A DNA stretch of 64,000 nucleotides from Rhynochetos jubatus (taxonomy: Eukaryota; Chordata; Aves; Eurypygiformes; Rhynochetidae): contig CM050653.1 of assembly GCA_027574665.1 (NCBI GenBank), positions 15,584,664 through 15,648,663 of the forward strand, given 5' to 3'. Of this stretch, positions 12,601-26,402 are shown piece by piece. The notes beneath the pieces are model-generated. The model saw nothing but the letters and a program-made list of their open reading frames with translations, did no database searches and had not been told where the DNA came from. Every line of letters begins with the position of its first letter. The first letter of the stretch is position 1. Both the position numbers and the translations under genes were made by a program.

Positions 12601-15600
12601 TATAATTATAGACACATGGCAACAGAAAAGCTATAGAATAAGTTGTCATTACCGGATGGTTCAATGTTTCAGGGGGTAAGATATTAGCAGAGAATTCTGC
12701 AGCAGCTTCCGCAAGTCCTACGCAGCAGGTAATATTTATGGACTGTTTATAAGATTTTCATTTATGGCATTCTAAAGAGGTTTGGAACTTTTATACTCTG
12801 CCATCCAGTTTATTTATGCAAAAATCCCACTCCAAAAGTCAGCTATGTTCTGTCTGTCTCAGCAACTCCAGGCCTAAGGAAAAATAGTGAACGTAATCTC
12901 AGCATGGATTAGTTAAACAAATGTGCTTTTAAATATGGTAGAGATGGGTTTGTGTCTTGTTCTCATGTATCTTACATGGTGTGTCTCTTGACATTAGGCA
13001 TCATTTAAGTGAGAACGCTGTTTAGTACCTCTTTCACATTCAAATGATATATTTGTGTTCTTTTGTGTGGAAACGTCTGTATATTTTCAACACTGCTCAG
13101 TTCATGTGAAAGCAGACAGGAACAAACTAAGGACACAAAGATTATGTCAAAGTGGGTGAATAATACTGAAGTGATCATGATGCATCTATTCTTCTTTTCA
13201 AAATGTTCAGAAGAAACCCTCCTTTCCTTTTCCAGCTTCTAAGCAGCACATGGAAGCTCATTTCAAACTCTTCCAGTCTGACACTCTGCTCTTGGTGTTG
13301 GGTTTCCATCTCTGGGCCTCCTCCTCTGCTCCGTTCAGACATGGAGGCCAAACCCAGTACTGACTTCCCTCCTTACCTGACAGCAAAACAGAATGCGTTC
13401 TCTTTTTCTGACCACACCTTACCCATACACCTGAATAGAGCCCATGCTAAGTAATGAATTGCAGGTGAAATTCAAGTATTGCAAATGCCGCTACTCTTGT
13501 CTGGTCAGTTCATTTTGTGGGTGCAAAACATACTTGCACACAGGGAAGCCACAGATCAGCTTTTTGTTTTGTACTCTAAATGTCACTGTAGCTGGGAGGT
13601 ATTAGTAAATCAAAGTTATATTTACCATAGAAGATCGGTGATAATATTTCAACAACTGGTTGAATAGTTAGTTCTCTGATTCACAAAAGCAGTATGATTC
13701 CAGGGAAACTATTATTTATACAATGTCTGATTTGTGATATATGTGTATAATCAATTTCAAATTATGTGCATTTCAAACATCTGCTGTAGTTTATTGTAAG
13801 TCTATTAGAGAATATCTAACATACAGTAAGAAATGATGTGTAAGAAATCCATCACCTCTTTTCTGGCAGAAGGACCTTGTAATTCAAACAGAGGCTGTCT
13901 ATCTTCTTTGTTATATCGACCTTCTGGATTTGAGGATCTGAGGTTTTCTGCTGAACCATCATGAAAATCCCTTCATGATATTTTCATGTCTGCCATAATA
14001 AGCTTCTTTTCTGACCAAGAGGACAAAACAGCTATACAGTATGCAAAAATGAGCACAGCTTTAAACAGGCATTAGTTCAAAGTCATGAAATAGTGCTATT
14101 AGAAAAATAACAAAATCCATGTTTTCCAGTCAAAATCACAAAATCATTATTTTCATCAGCTGGTCACATCACCAGCAGTATTTGGGAGTGTAGATTGCCT
14201 TTGGTCTTAGGAGTCCAATGTACTCTGTTGGAAGCAGGATGTGTGGTTGCTTGTAGGATGCATAGGGAGGTCTGTGAAGGCTGGACATAGGCAAGTTTTG
14301 TCAAACTACTACAATTTATGAATTCCATACTCTTGACTGGAGGAAGAACATTTGAAACCACATCTCAGCTGCAAGGTATAAAAGCAGCTATTAAATGTAC
14401 CCACTGCTACATGTTTATAGGTGTACTAAGGAGGACTTGCCTTGGGCTAGGCCTCAGTGGGTTAAACTACATCCACTTATATTAATAGAGCTGTGTCAGT
14501 TTTCAGCTTAGGTGGAGCTGGAACAGCCAGACAGGACACCATGCAGATCCTGCAAGCAGGATCAGAGCTCCATGAGAAGGACTTGTACATATTTTCAAAT
14601 CACTGTTTCAAATTGTTCTTTAAGAGCTGAGATTCTTCAATTTGTAAAACCTTTTCTCCTCCTGAGATTATTTGGCTCTGCCAGCAGAACCTGCATACTG
14701 CCATGCCCTCTGCTACCAAAGTCCACAGAGTTCTGCAAAATGCCAGAGAGGAAAGTGTGATTGCAGAGTGCAAGTTTTTTGGGTTCCCCGTTGGGTAAGG
14801 TGCCTGCCATGGTCCTGTGCACAGGACAGCTGCTCTACAGCTCCCTTGGAGCTCCTGGTCCCAGCCACATGGTAAACTGTCATGGACATGTTTTTCCCTT
14901 TTCTTCTCAACTTGGAGAAAGTTCTATTATTATCTCTGTGAGAATTTAACTTATGCAGAGACCGTGGGATCAGGACTGTGGCTTACCCTGTTACACCTAA
15001 TTAACCCCGGGAATTCATTTCCACAACACAGAATTGGGCCAAGAACATAGGTAGCTTTATGAAAGAAAATGAAGGATTTGCAATGAAGACATGGAATATC
15101 CACAATTGCATTTCATATGACACAAAATAATTAAGGGATATAAGCCATAATGGTTCATGGCACAATCCAAGTTCTAACAGATGGGGATACAATGAAATTT
15201 CCCCATGGGAAAGTGATTTTGCAATTGTAGAGGTGGGTGTATTCTGTTTACTTCTGTATTTATTTTAACTGTGTGTTTATATTTGTATAAACATTGAGGA
15301 AAGGCATCAATCTGTAACCTCTGGTATTTTTATCATTTCTTTAAAATACAGAAGTAATTACTGCATACTTCTTAGAGAATAAAAGGGTAAAAAAAAATTA
15401 AACCCCTCTTTTTCCCCACCCACACATTTCACTTCATATATCCCAACCCTCAGATTGCCCCTCCCTCTGCAAAAGCCTGGGAAAAGATTCACAAGCACAT
15501 GTGAAAAATGATAGTTTCACATGGCTGTAGTAGGTTCACATCCTTATTATGTAAATGAGTGGTTTTGGTTTGGGCGTCTCTTTTGTGGGTTTTGTGCAGA

Positions 15601-15618
15601 TGGTTAAATACTTAAAGA

Positions 15619-15690
15619 CAGTGGGCCAAATAGTTCCTACTGGAATTTCACTGGCTTTGGCTAAACTACATCAGGAACTGAAATAGGCCA
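15619..15690. repeat. Ancient amniote palindromic repeat remnant
   Basis: GTGGGCCAAATAGTTCCTAC, then GGAATTTCACTGGCTTTGGC, then CTACATCAGGAACTGAAATA and GGCC. This fits a palindrome beginning GGGCCAAAT, passing through a degenerate CACTGACTTCAGTGGAGT core, and ending in a GGCC-containing arm. Heavily decayed. Confidence 0.45.
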
Positions 15691-15799
15691 TGGAACCAAA
15701 ATCTACTTTTGCATATAATGAAATAGCCAAATGGGTAATAGGATTGCTGCACAGTAGCAGAAAGGAAGAAGCAGCCATGAACAGATTTCCCTTTGTCTG

Positions 15800-16320
15800 T
15801 TCAGTAATTAATGAAGTACCTGGTGAACGATAGATCTGAGAAAGCTCGCCTTGCTTCTGTAATCTGCACTTCCTCCAGACAGGTAAGCACAGAACTGTGT
15901 GTGCTGGAGACTGATTAATTAGCCCAATCCAGTTGTAAAATCTTTAGGAAACAAGTGGTGTCTGTTTTCTTTTGCACAGGATGCCAAGAGATGTATTTAA
16001 AGTGTGAGAGTCAAAGGTCAGTTTGACATCACATACTCTAAGAAGGAGCCCTCGCTGTTTCGTGTTAGAAATGCCGTCTGCGAGCCGCAAAGCTATTGTA
16101 CTTGATAAGAGAAGGAGTGGGATTAATCTGCAGCAAGGAGAGTTTAGGTTAAATATTATGAAAAATGTTGTAACTGTGAGATCATTTAAGCAAAGTAACA
16201 GGCTGTCAAGGGAGACAGTCAAGGCTAGAAGTGACACTTTTCTATCAGAGCTGGTTGGGAGAATAATTAATAAGCATTTCTCTTTGAGCAGGGGGAGGGG
16301 CAGCAGGCTCTGCTAGAACT
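15800..16320. promoter_or_regulatory. Candidate conserved enhancer in intron 2
   Basis: A patch with several TAAT/ATTA homeodomain-type cores (for example CAGTAATTAATGAAG, CTGATTAATTAGC, GAATAATTAATAAG) around a segment at about 16052-16087 that keeps five CpG within some 40 bp of otherwise CpG-poor intron. It has open frames on both strands across 15944-16316, which can happen in slowly evolving sequence but is not coding evidence. Inference only; no factor or tissue can be named. Confidence 0.25.
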
Positions 16321-17925
16321 CCTTGCCAAACCAAATGAGCCTATGAATCTCACAGACACACTGTGAGTTAATGCCTATGTACAGTTAAAATGGAGTGCTC
16401 TGAAAGGACTTTTCCAGCCTCTTCTTTGTTTGTATTACATATTCTAAATGTAAATTGAATGCAAATACTTTGAGCTGTTCACCACAAAGCAGTTTACAAT
16501 CTCCTACACTAAATGTGACTCACTGGAAATTTAAGGGGCCATAGTAATGGTTCATAGAATTCTTTCAAAACTAATGGGGTTGCAACAGTCAAAAAGTCTG
16601 CTCTAATCCTTCTATGATTTCTTATGCTTTATCCATATGTATTTTCATGAATTTCTTGTTATAGTTTAATATTTCTAACTTTTTTAACCAAACTCTTCCT
16701 CTGTCAAAGTTAATGAGTGGGTTAACATTGCATTCAGTGAGAAAATGCATAAGCTAGATCTGTGGCTGAAGTTCTAAATATTCTGTTAAGGTTTTTATCT
16801 TCAGGTTGTTCAGGCTTATCCGCTGTCACTGAACCAGCGATAATAACGTATCTTTCTTTCTGTCTTTGCTCTGGAAAGATAAAATTTGTCATTTCCTAGC
16901 ATTATATCCAAGTGCAGCAAATTGCAAAGCAAATGCATTACCTCTACATTATTTTGGGGGTGCAGTGTGTGTTAAATTCATTTTCAAAATCAGATTACAG
17001 GAGGTTAAATCTCAGTCCCTAATTTGTGCCAACAAAATTGGTAAATCATCTTAACAAAGGCCCAAAGAATTATTGCCTTGATAATAACAGAAAATTTGAA
17101 CTTGGCAGTTTTATAGATTGGCCCGTGTCTTAAAAGCTATAGTAAAGGTTGTTCCCCACTCTCTCCAGTGGAGTGGTGCTTCATAAAAGCAAACAGTCAT
17201 TTTTCCAACTAACGGGGGTTTTGACAAAGTAAAGGGGGGCATAAGCAACAAAAAATTTAATCCATAGCTTTCCATCTACTGCACCCTACAGAGCCACAAC
17301 CCAAGGAACCAGAAGAAAGAGATCAAAAGGCCTTAAAAATGTCAGGCAACAGGATCTTATTTAAATTATTAGGTGAGATGCCCTCTTGTTTTTAACAATA
17401 GCAAAACATATCACATAGCCTGTTTTCTTCTCTCCCTTTTGTACTTTTTTTGACAGGCTGGTGCAAATTACATATAGAAATTGCATTCTGCTTTCCAGCA
17501 TCACTTTGGACAATATTTGAAAACATATTTTTATAAAACAGTGTAATATGCAAAGGTATTTGCATCACGTAGAAGCTGGAGGATTTGTAACTGGTTCTTA
17601 ACCAGTATTGTCTGAAATAAAACTAATTTGACACAAACCCAGAAACCTGCCCTAGGTGAGGCTGATAAGCACTAAGGGAATATAAGAAGGCTTATCTCTA
17701 ATTCTGTTAAGTGATTCAGCTTGAAGAATTGAACATTTCTAATTCACATACATATGCTAAAAGATTTTTTTAGTTTCCAACAATTGAAATCGTTAAAACC
17801 ATATAAGAAGAGATTTCTTTCATGTTATTGATGTTGGCTTAATTGCAGAAACATAGATACTGTCCCAACCTGATGTCATACTGCAGAACAGTAAAACCTT
17901 TCTCCCAAGCTCTATGTGCAACCAC

Positions 17926-18000
17926 CATGCTGCTAAATCCTTGTGCACGAGTAGTCCCACTGACATCAGCAAAAGCAGGGCTGTACAGTCTAATTCTTGT
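17926..18000. repeat. Ancient amniote palindromic repeat remnant
   Basis: AATCCTTGTGCACGAGTAGT followed by CCCACTGACATCAGCAAAAG closely resembles the arm and core of the same kind of element (ATCCTTGTGCATGAGTAGTCCC then CATTGACTTCAATGG). The minus-strand 126-codon frame at 17839-18219 crosses it and is explained by chance plus the repeat. Confidence 0.5.
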
Positions 18001-19978
18001 CAGGTACACAGCAATTCTTGATGCTGTCATTTTTATCTCAGAGTTTGTAAGGTGAAGCATATGGCCTGAATATGAGACTGGCTGAATATTAAACTTCTCT
18101 AGCTTACTGAGTAATTCATGCTTCGAAATCATACGAGTAATGGATAGTACTGATTCAATGAACCACCAATTAGCCGAGACTGATGTGCTCAAAACGAAAT
18201 ACAAATAAAAGGTCATCAATATACACGATTAACAATCACACTTAAAAACAGTTTTTACCATGCCTCATGGATTTGCATGTCTGTGTATCTATGTGTGTGA
18301 AGGCTGGACTGAAATGAGGGAAAAGAAGATCTCTGCACCATTCTTTCTTCCTTACCTATGTTAATGCCTTTGGGATTCTTTTACAGAATAACACAGCTAC
18401 TGCAGATTAAAGGAAACAGGATGGGCTATTTTTAGGATGCAATTCATACGAAACCATTTTCACTTACCTTATAGCAACTCCCTGATTTTCTTCTCACAAA
18501 GTGTGTTGACTTAAGGTAGATGGGCGTGAGACTGCAAAATTGAAGTGAGCAGTACTTGCACCCCTAAGGATTAAAAGCATCAGGAGACAAAATGCATGTT
18601 GGAGAGGAGCAAGCCTAAATTCAGGGTGTAAAGGGAGCTGGTCATACTGGATGAAAGGCAGTTCACATTCAGAATGACTTGCCATAGTGAAATGTTTACT
18701 AAAATCCTTGCTTCTCTCATGTTGCCCCAGGTATCTAAGAGGGTTCCGACATGGCAGACAGAGGGAGAGTCATTTATAAAGTGACAGACTCATGCTAAGG
18801 TTGGCAGGGAGTATCGTTAACCTCAGAATTCTTGATGTGACTGAAGAGGCTCGAGATCTGTATGGGAGACAAGTCTGAAAATTAGCAGCCTCATTAATCA
18901 AATCACAATGTTTTGACAACTTCATGGTGTGTATGTAATCTATCCTGTATACGATTTGGCTAAGGCTTTTATGCAAGGAGATGTTTTTTTCAATAACTTT
19001 ATGTGCAAAGACTCCACCCCACAGTATAATTACTGGATTGTATGCTGATTATCACAGGGTGAAAAAGTATAATCAGCTGAGATTCGAATACTGCTAGGAA
19101 ATACTGCTAGGATTATGAAGGAGGTAGCACATCTCCTTGTTTCATGTTCTGTTTGGCTGATGATCACCATCATCATTTAGAAAGTCCGGGGAAAAAGTGG
19201 CCAAACTCTCACACCTGGGATCAGGTACAGGAAATACCCCTCTTCAGAGAAGAAATCCTTTGGATCCATTTGCCCTGTGTGTTTAGTTAAGAGTGGATAA
19301 CCTGCTGGGGCACCCTGCCACTACACAACAGAGCATCTCCGTCAGATAACCAGTTCTGCAGAGCAGCAGGATGCTCAGCACAGGGTAATTCAGAGTAATT
19401 CTGGGTCCCTCAGATGTCAGAAAATCATTTTCTGCTTAAAAGCAGACTACCCTGAAAACCCTTTGTTCTTCAGACTCCTTGTAAGTATCCATCTTAAGGA
19501 GCTTATGGATACACAGTAGCCTCTTTCCACACCTAGGGAATTCTGCAGAAGGCTTATTAGTCCTTTTGAGTATTAATTGTGTAAGTCCCTGCACATCTAG
19601 ACAAGACTACATCCATGAGTATTTCTGGGTTATAAAGAAATATTATTGCTTGTTATAATGTGCTTAGTAGAACAAGGTTTGTTGTAGCGGCAAGAGTAGC
19701 AAAATGCTGTATTTCATTATGAACATTTTGAAATGGAGGCTCACAAAAAATACATAGTATTTTAAGTATCTTTGTCCTTCTTGTTCCTTGTCCATCTGCA
19801 AAGGTAAAACCTTCAAACCAAAGCTAAAAGGGTTAGGAACAAGAATGCAGAGCTGTCGACTAAATATATCTATTTACAAAAGACATATTAAATCACAAAA
19901 TTAATGATGGTGTCCCTAGTACTGCAGCCATCTCAGTTCATCCAGTGCCTTCAAACTCCGTCAGGGAAATATCAATAG

Positions 19979-20100
19979 CAGATTTTACAGACTGAGAAAC
20001 TGAGGCACAGGGAAGTCAGCAGGCACTTGGCTTCACCGAGTAGTGATGGCACAGGAACAGAGCCTGCGCTTTCAGCCTTCCAGTCCAGTCACTGCCCACT
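19979..20100 (-). repeat. MIR-type SINE remnant, antisense
   Basis: GATTTTACAGACTGAGAAAC followed by TGAGGCACAGGGAAGTCAGC, then CTTGGCTTCACCGAGTAGTG and GGCACAGGAACAGAGCCTG, is the reverse complement of the MIR core and downstream segment (TGTGCCTCAGTTTCCTCATCTGTAAA region). Around 120 bp are recognisable. No target-site duplication is visible, as expected for so old an element. Confidence 0.75.
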
Positions 20101-22019
20101 TTCTTCCATCATCTCCCATCTCCCTGAACAACCTAAGCCCCATTGTACTGAGGGCCATCTAGGCTCACATTTGCTTGCATTTGAAGCATGAAATCTCGGC
20201 TCTCTCTTTAATCTCCTGACTTTATGGCCCTGTTAGCTACTGTGTGAGCAATACAGAGCTGCAATGGCATGGAAAGTTTACAGGCGACTAAACAAGCAAC
20301 CCCTGGGTGGCATGGAAGTCCTGCCTGATTCTCTTCCAACACTCCTGCCTCCGGGCCAGTGGCTCTCACGAAAGTAGAACGACTCCCAGCTTCCAACCTG
20401 CTGCATGTCGGACAACTGCATCTGTGCTGCAGACAAAGACATGACTGCGGCATCCGTAATGGAGCCAAATCCTTACCCAGTTAGTGGCAAAGCTGTGGTG
20501 ACATAGGTTTTATTGGCCCTGGTGGGAACATTCAGCACTGAACAGAGTCTGTGGCATTATTAGTACCTCAGCCAGTTAAACAAAAATAGTTCAGACATGT
20601 GTCCCTGTGTTGTAATCACATCTCTAAATGCAAGAATAGCAATTTTTGGTAGAATTTATCACTGTTCTGAGCAACACCGTTAACGAGCAATACTGTTATT
20701 TTCTCAGAGCATAATGCCGCATAGAAACCTTACTCAGGTTCTTACCAGCTGATACATCCTCTTGTTGCCGGTGTGAGAGGCTCTTCCATGATTTTTATCC
20801 CTATGGGGAAAAAAGAGACAATCCTTCACCACTTCCTTTCTTATCCCTCTTCTAGTTCTGATTTTTGTGAATTTCCATGTAGAATTTTCACAGGGGAAGG
20901 GACAAAGGTTTGAAATATTTCTCAAAGTTGTTTGGCTGGTGTAGTTCCTACATTAGACATGTGGATATCATGCAAAGGCAGAGGACACTTCATGGTATTT
21001 GTTTGAGGACAAATGTGCAGCAATTGAGGAAAATCTGAAATAAGGGCTGTTATATGCCAAATAAGTGAAAATTCAACTCACTGGAGCTGTGTCAGGAATC
21101 TGTTTATCTCAACATGTGTTGGTACTGTGAGTCAGGCAGTATTTTGCGTCTCCAATGGTCTGTTAGTCTCTTAACATCCCTTTGTTCAGAGAAAGAGAAA
21201 GAAGGACTGGCTTTACAGTGCCCGCGAGACCAAATTCAGGTTAAAGCTAATGAGGAATGTGTATGTTTAATTTGTTAAAGGGTTTTTCTACATGTTTCAG
21301 GAAAGAGGGGGGATTATTACCATTTCACCCCTGTAATAAAAACCAGGATCCTGTATCTTGGAAATGTTTACAATGTAACAAAATGAGGTTATGTTACGTT
21401 GTAAAAATTTAAAGGGGACTACGTGCTGACACCTAGGCTCCACGGCATGGAACGCGTGAGCTGTTCAAACAGGAAGGGTTTGTATTTAAAAGTTATGAAA
21501 ACAATGTTTCAGTTTGAGAAAAACAACTGCTTTTGACAAAAAGTTTGAGATTCCCCTAAGTACACATTCTTCCCCTGCCAGTTACTGACTGTTTTATTCA
21601 GAGTAGGGGATGAACACAACACATGCATCATCTGGCTCAAAGCTGGATGTGATGTTGGTTGGTTGGGTATCAGCAACGAGAGAGCCAAACTGCAGGCTTA
21701 TCTTGCATTGAGAGCCTACAAGGTGGAAGTGCCTGGCTGTACCGCTGGTGGCGGGGGAGCCTGCTGTGCACCCCCTCAGACACAGCACAGGCAGGGTTTG
21801 CAACAGAAGGAGGGAGACTGTGATGCCAAAAGGAGTCCCTGATTCCTTCTGCGCAAGCCAGACATCTCTGTGAGCCAGCTCAGGGGGCTTGAAGTGAGGA
21901 AAGGGATGGGGCATTATCTCATTTCCTTCCCAGACTTCCTACTACTGTTTTGGGCAATTTATACCTTTAAGAATGTATAAGGCAAACAAACCTTGTTCTC
22001 CCTAGTGTGTGAAAGCCTG

Positions 22020-22480
22020 TCTTTTGCATTATTAAACTGCAAAGGAAAGCATGGCGTTATCTCGCTTGGATTCTCTGCACGTACGAGAGAATCTGGCCCA
22101 AGTATATTTCACGGCTTGTCTGTCTGGGTTAGTGTGCTGCTCGCTGCGAGTGAAAGGAAAGAATCAATGCTTAATACCACAGAGTCTTATACAGATTGTT
22201 CTCGTATGCTTATCACTACTAAGTAGACAAACAAAAATAAAAGCATTAATAGATACCTGACTAGAAGTGTAAACGAAACAAAAGCCATCAAATCAGGATT
22301 GTATCCATTTAATTGCAGAGTAAGTGTTTTCGTCAGCTGTGTAATGGTTTATTGCCTTTCAAGGCTTATTTAGTGTAATTGATTAATGAAGGCTTAAAGC
22401 ACCACTCTCTTATGGGTAGCAAAAGGAAAGAAGTTGCAACACCATTTATGTTTGCAATTAATTGAGTTACTACAGGTTCC
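22020..22480. promoter_or_regulatory. Candidate conserved enhancer in intron 2
   Basis: About seven CpG occur within roughly 110 bp (22050-22155), followed by a homeodomain-motif-rich stretch (GTAATTGATTAATGAAGG, GCAATTAATTGAGTTAC). The combination of retained CpG and clustered TAAT cores is typical of developmental enhancers, and NRP1 is a developmentally controlled gene. Inference from composition only. Confidence 0.25.
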
Positions 22481-25400
22481 CATGATATATCAGGTAATAG
22501 ATACATTATTATAGAACCGTGTCACACTGTCCATTTCCCTTAGTAGAAAGCAAGGACAGAAGCCTGATCTGTGATATGCAGAAGACAAATCAACATCATT
22601 ATCCCATGCTTTCTCAGACCCAGTAACAGCCATTTCTTGAAGGCTCTGTTTTTCTGGATCACGGCTGTCAAAGCAGCCAGGACAAGGATGGGTGAGAGTG
22701 GTTCTAGGAGAACATTACTGCTGTCCTCAAAAGCAGCAATTTCTGTGTGAGTGTGTTAGTCCTGACTTAGGTTTCGCACTGCCCTGATTCCAAAGGCTGG
22801 GGTCATCTCATAGCCAGGCAGCTCCAAACAAGATTTAGCCTTCACTGAGTATAGGTCCAAATGCTCAGCAGTGTTAAGAGAGTATCTCTCAAGAAGTTCC
22901 ACTGCTGCGGGAGGAAAAGGAAGTGGAAAGAAGACAAACTCAGTCCCATCTAATGAATACTTCCTTGACATTCATGCAGCTCCCGCTGGGGATTTGAGCT
23001 GGCGCGCATGTATGCAGTATGGTCCCAATTACTGAAGCCCACAAGCTGTGTATGTGTTTGTGTTGTGTGTATGTTCATTACCCTGCTTGCTTTCACAAGT
23101 AAGTGTTTAATACCAGAAGAAAACTAGGCAAAATCCTTTAGCAGACACTTGTGAATTCTGTCAGGTGTTCAACTTATTTTTCCATTTCAAAATAGCTTAG
23201 GCCAATGCACCTCTGATGCAACGCCGCTAAACCCTGTAAATTTGTACCAGAGATGATGCTGATCTGCTGTGCACATTTTCCTTCCTGTAAGTCATTATCA
23301 CATGCCTCTCTTCCTAAGAAAGACATTTTTACGAGAGGTGGATCACTGAGGTGGGCTTTTTTTGTATAGCTGGTTTGCCCCATGCTCCAGCTATAACAAT
23401 GCAGTTTCACTAGGCGCTGGGTCATATGGCTGACCTCAGCTAACAAGCTGTTCCTGTTTTTAGGCTACTGGGAATGTTTATTGGCCACTGTTTCCCTCCA
23501 TTCTAAACACATAGTTATTTCTCAAGACCCATATAAATCATAAGGTCACAAAACTCATAAAACCTGTGACATTCTCTGTGATACAGGATACAAATGAACT
23601 AACCTCAGGCATAGAAGCTTTAAATATCTATGGTATATTTTATCATAATATAAATATATTCATTGACATTAGATATACTTTTTAGTTCTGTGATACAGTA
23701 AAATGGTAATAACATTGCTCAATGGGACGAACATTTATATACTGATGTTTCAAATTGGTACAGTTTAACTATGAGCTGTATTACAAAAACAATGTACTGT
23801 AACTCCTTCTGAAACTGAGTTTAAGAGAAATAGCGATCTGTTTGTAATAAATGTTAAGTAGTCACGTACTTTATAAGAAAATGATGCTGAGGATGCTATT
23901 GAATTTCCTAATGTAGATTTCAAGAGCAGAAACTCATGGGGAGGTCTGTACTAACACACTGGAATGACACACTGATTGGTGCAGCACCCAACTACACCTG
24001 TAAGGAAACACACTAAGTTATCGATAGGAGTTTTAATCATAATGTCTCTACTGAAATTGGGCAACAAATTAGTAGAAAAGGATGGGTAGCAATTACTATA
24101 GTTAAATTTGCATAGAAGTTTCCACTCTTCTTCCCAGTCCTCTTTTGCTTTAATTGTTTCAAAATGCACATCTTCCAGGCAGAAAGTCTCCCAGGCTGCT
24201 CCTGTGCTTGAGAATGAACTTTGGAAAGACAGAGCTAAAAGGATTCAGGTCTTTTTCTGTACAAAGAATATAAAAATATGCCCACAGAAACATGCATACA
24301 TGCGTGCATACACATGTCCCCATTGCAAAAGAGAAGAAGAAGAATCGGGGACTTTTTCAAGCAGCGCTTCAACCACACTTACGAAGATCAGAAGGCTGAA
24401 ATTTAAAGTACCTTCCCTGAGTAAATGTTCCTTGCACTGCACTTGTGAAATACCGTTTAGATTTCACAAAGCCTGGGCTTCTTTAAAGTTGCCGGCTATG
24501 TGTATTACTCATGCTGCTTAAGGGTTGTTTGTTAAAGTGGCAATGTACACAACCAAATGATTTTGTGTTGAGATAACGGCCCGCCAGGAAACATGCAGAC
24601 ATTGTAAGTGGTTTGATCGCTGAACTACAAATGGTTCTTATTCAGCTTTGTGTGCCACCTGTGCTAGGGAGTGTTTCTAGATGCTACGGCCAGGCACTTC
24701 GTCTTTCCAAGTTTGTATTACATGGAAGAAGTAAGAGACGATTTTCATCTTTAAGTGTTAGGAGAATATTTAGCTAATAATGCCACACATTTCGCACATT
24801 TTAGGAGTCCGTTTTCAGTTCAGAAAAGCCTTGAAAGTTTTGACCTCTTTTATGCAATTCAAACTCTTTTTTTTTCTGTGATAGTAACTTCAGAGTCTGC
24901 CCTTCCCTCTCCCCTAAAAAAACCCACAGGAAAAGCTCTAATCCATGTACATGACTAAACACTGACAAAACAAAAGTTTCAACAACAAAGCTGTATTTTT
25001 TCCAATAACTCCACTTGTTTGTACATATGCGTACTTGTGTGGCTATATAGAGGTTTTAGATACAGTCTCAGCAAAAATCAATCCACTCATTTACATGTGT
25101 CACACTTTCAGGCAAGGCAGACCCATAGCAATCATTTTTATTAATACAGACGAAGTACATGAAGACACTAATCCCACAGTGGGTTTTTCACTTGGCCAGC
25201 TGTCTGCCCAAAGGGAATGTGGTGCAGAAATCAGAACAAAGGGAAAAACACTGAGAAATATTGAGTTCCAAGTGCCTAATGCTGCATCCTTAATACTCTC
25301 AACATAGTTCCTAACTGGAAATAAATGAAAATACCCATCATTTTACTGCATTTACAGGGCTTCAGGACATGGTTGCCATGGAAGAAAATTGCCATAACTT

Positions 25401-26289
25401 GTGTTCTAAGGCTGATACCTATGTCTGCAATTTCCTTTCTCCTTTAGCCTCTTTTACTTTCATTAATTATGGGTGTTACTCAGAGAGGTTGTAGACAGCC
25501 CACAAGGGACAAATATTTGAGTTTCAAAGCATGGAACTTAGTTTATGTTCTGAACTTTCACAGTTTCTGTGAAAAGCTAACATCTACCTAATACTTTTAA
25601 AAGTCAAGTTCTTAAGGTTATGATTAATATACAGCATAGATCCCAACAGGATAATTACAAATTAATCAGCAGTTCAAAACTCCCAAATGGAGTACTATAA
25701 GTTTGCCATCACTTTAAAGCATTCCTTTTCTGCTTTTGTGGAAAGAAAAAGAAATCACAAATGATTCCGATCATTTGATTCAACTCTTTCTCTGTTCTTT
25801 CAGCATGCAGATAAGCAAACCTGAAACTTCTATAACTTACTAATTAAGCAGGCTTTTTAGTGAATTCAGCAGTACATGCTAACAACACTAATCTAGCCAC
25901 AAATCATTACACTAGTTAGGCACATGAAAACAATGTTTAATGCATATAGAGACATCCAGATAGTGTTTGACTCCTTGCAGCAGTGTGAGTGTGTATATAT
26001 GCATGAGACTCTGTATGCAAGTAATTTAGTCTAGTTCTACAGAAATCACACAAATGTATACGTGAGACTCTGTGAGACTTTGCAGCCCTTTCTTCCAGTC
26101 ATTCTATGGCTTAAGAAAATTTCCAAGTTATGAGCCTCTGTTAAGAAGCTTTATTCAAAACCCATAGAAGCCCTTAGAAATCTTTCCATTATTCCAGGAG
26201 GAGCTAGACTGGGCTCTTATATTTAAACCACAATCTCTGGCTATCTATGCTTTGTGCCTTGCTGTTTGCAAAATTTCAGAGACTGTAGG

Positions 26290-26402
26290 CACTCAGTCTC
26301 TCTTTCCTGTCTCCACATATGTAAAATGAGAATGACAACTTTACCTCAGAGGAATGTTGCAAAGCTTCACTTATAAACAGACTGGCATACTTGGATGAAG
26401 TT
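26290..26402 (+). repeat. MIR-type SINE remnant
   Basis: CTCAGTCTCTCTTTCCTGTC and ACATATGTAAAATGAGAATG, followed by TTACCTCAGAGGAATGTTGC and a final ACTTGGATGAAG, follow the MIR order of CTCAGTTTCC, TGTAAAATGGGGATAA, CCTACCTCA...GTTGT and GGATGAA. The copy is decayed but keeps motif order over about 110 bp. Confidence 0.6.

Noticed and set aside
17839..18219. Minus-strand open frame of 126 codons
   Set aside because: Crosses a palindromic repeat remnant; no family resemblance.
21594..21914. Minus-strand 106-codon frame
   Set aside because: No domain or signal; a slightly G+C-rich chance frame.
24108..24521. Plus-strand open frame of 137 codons, the longest in the window
   Set aside because: A mixture of Ser/Lys/Cys-rich chance sequence, no domain, no Kozak or splice support, in intron 2.
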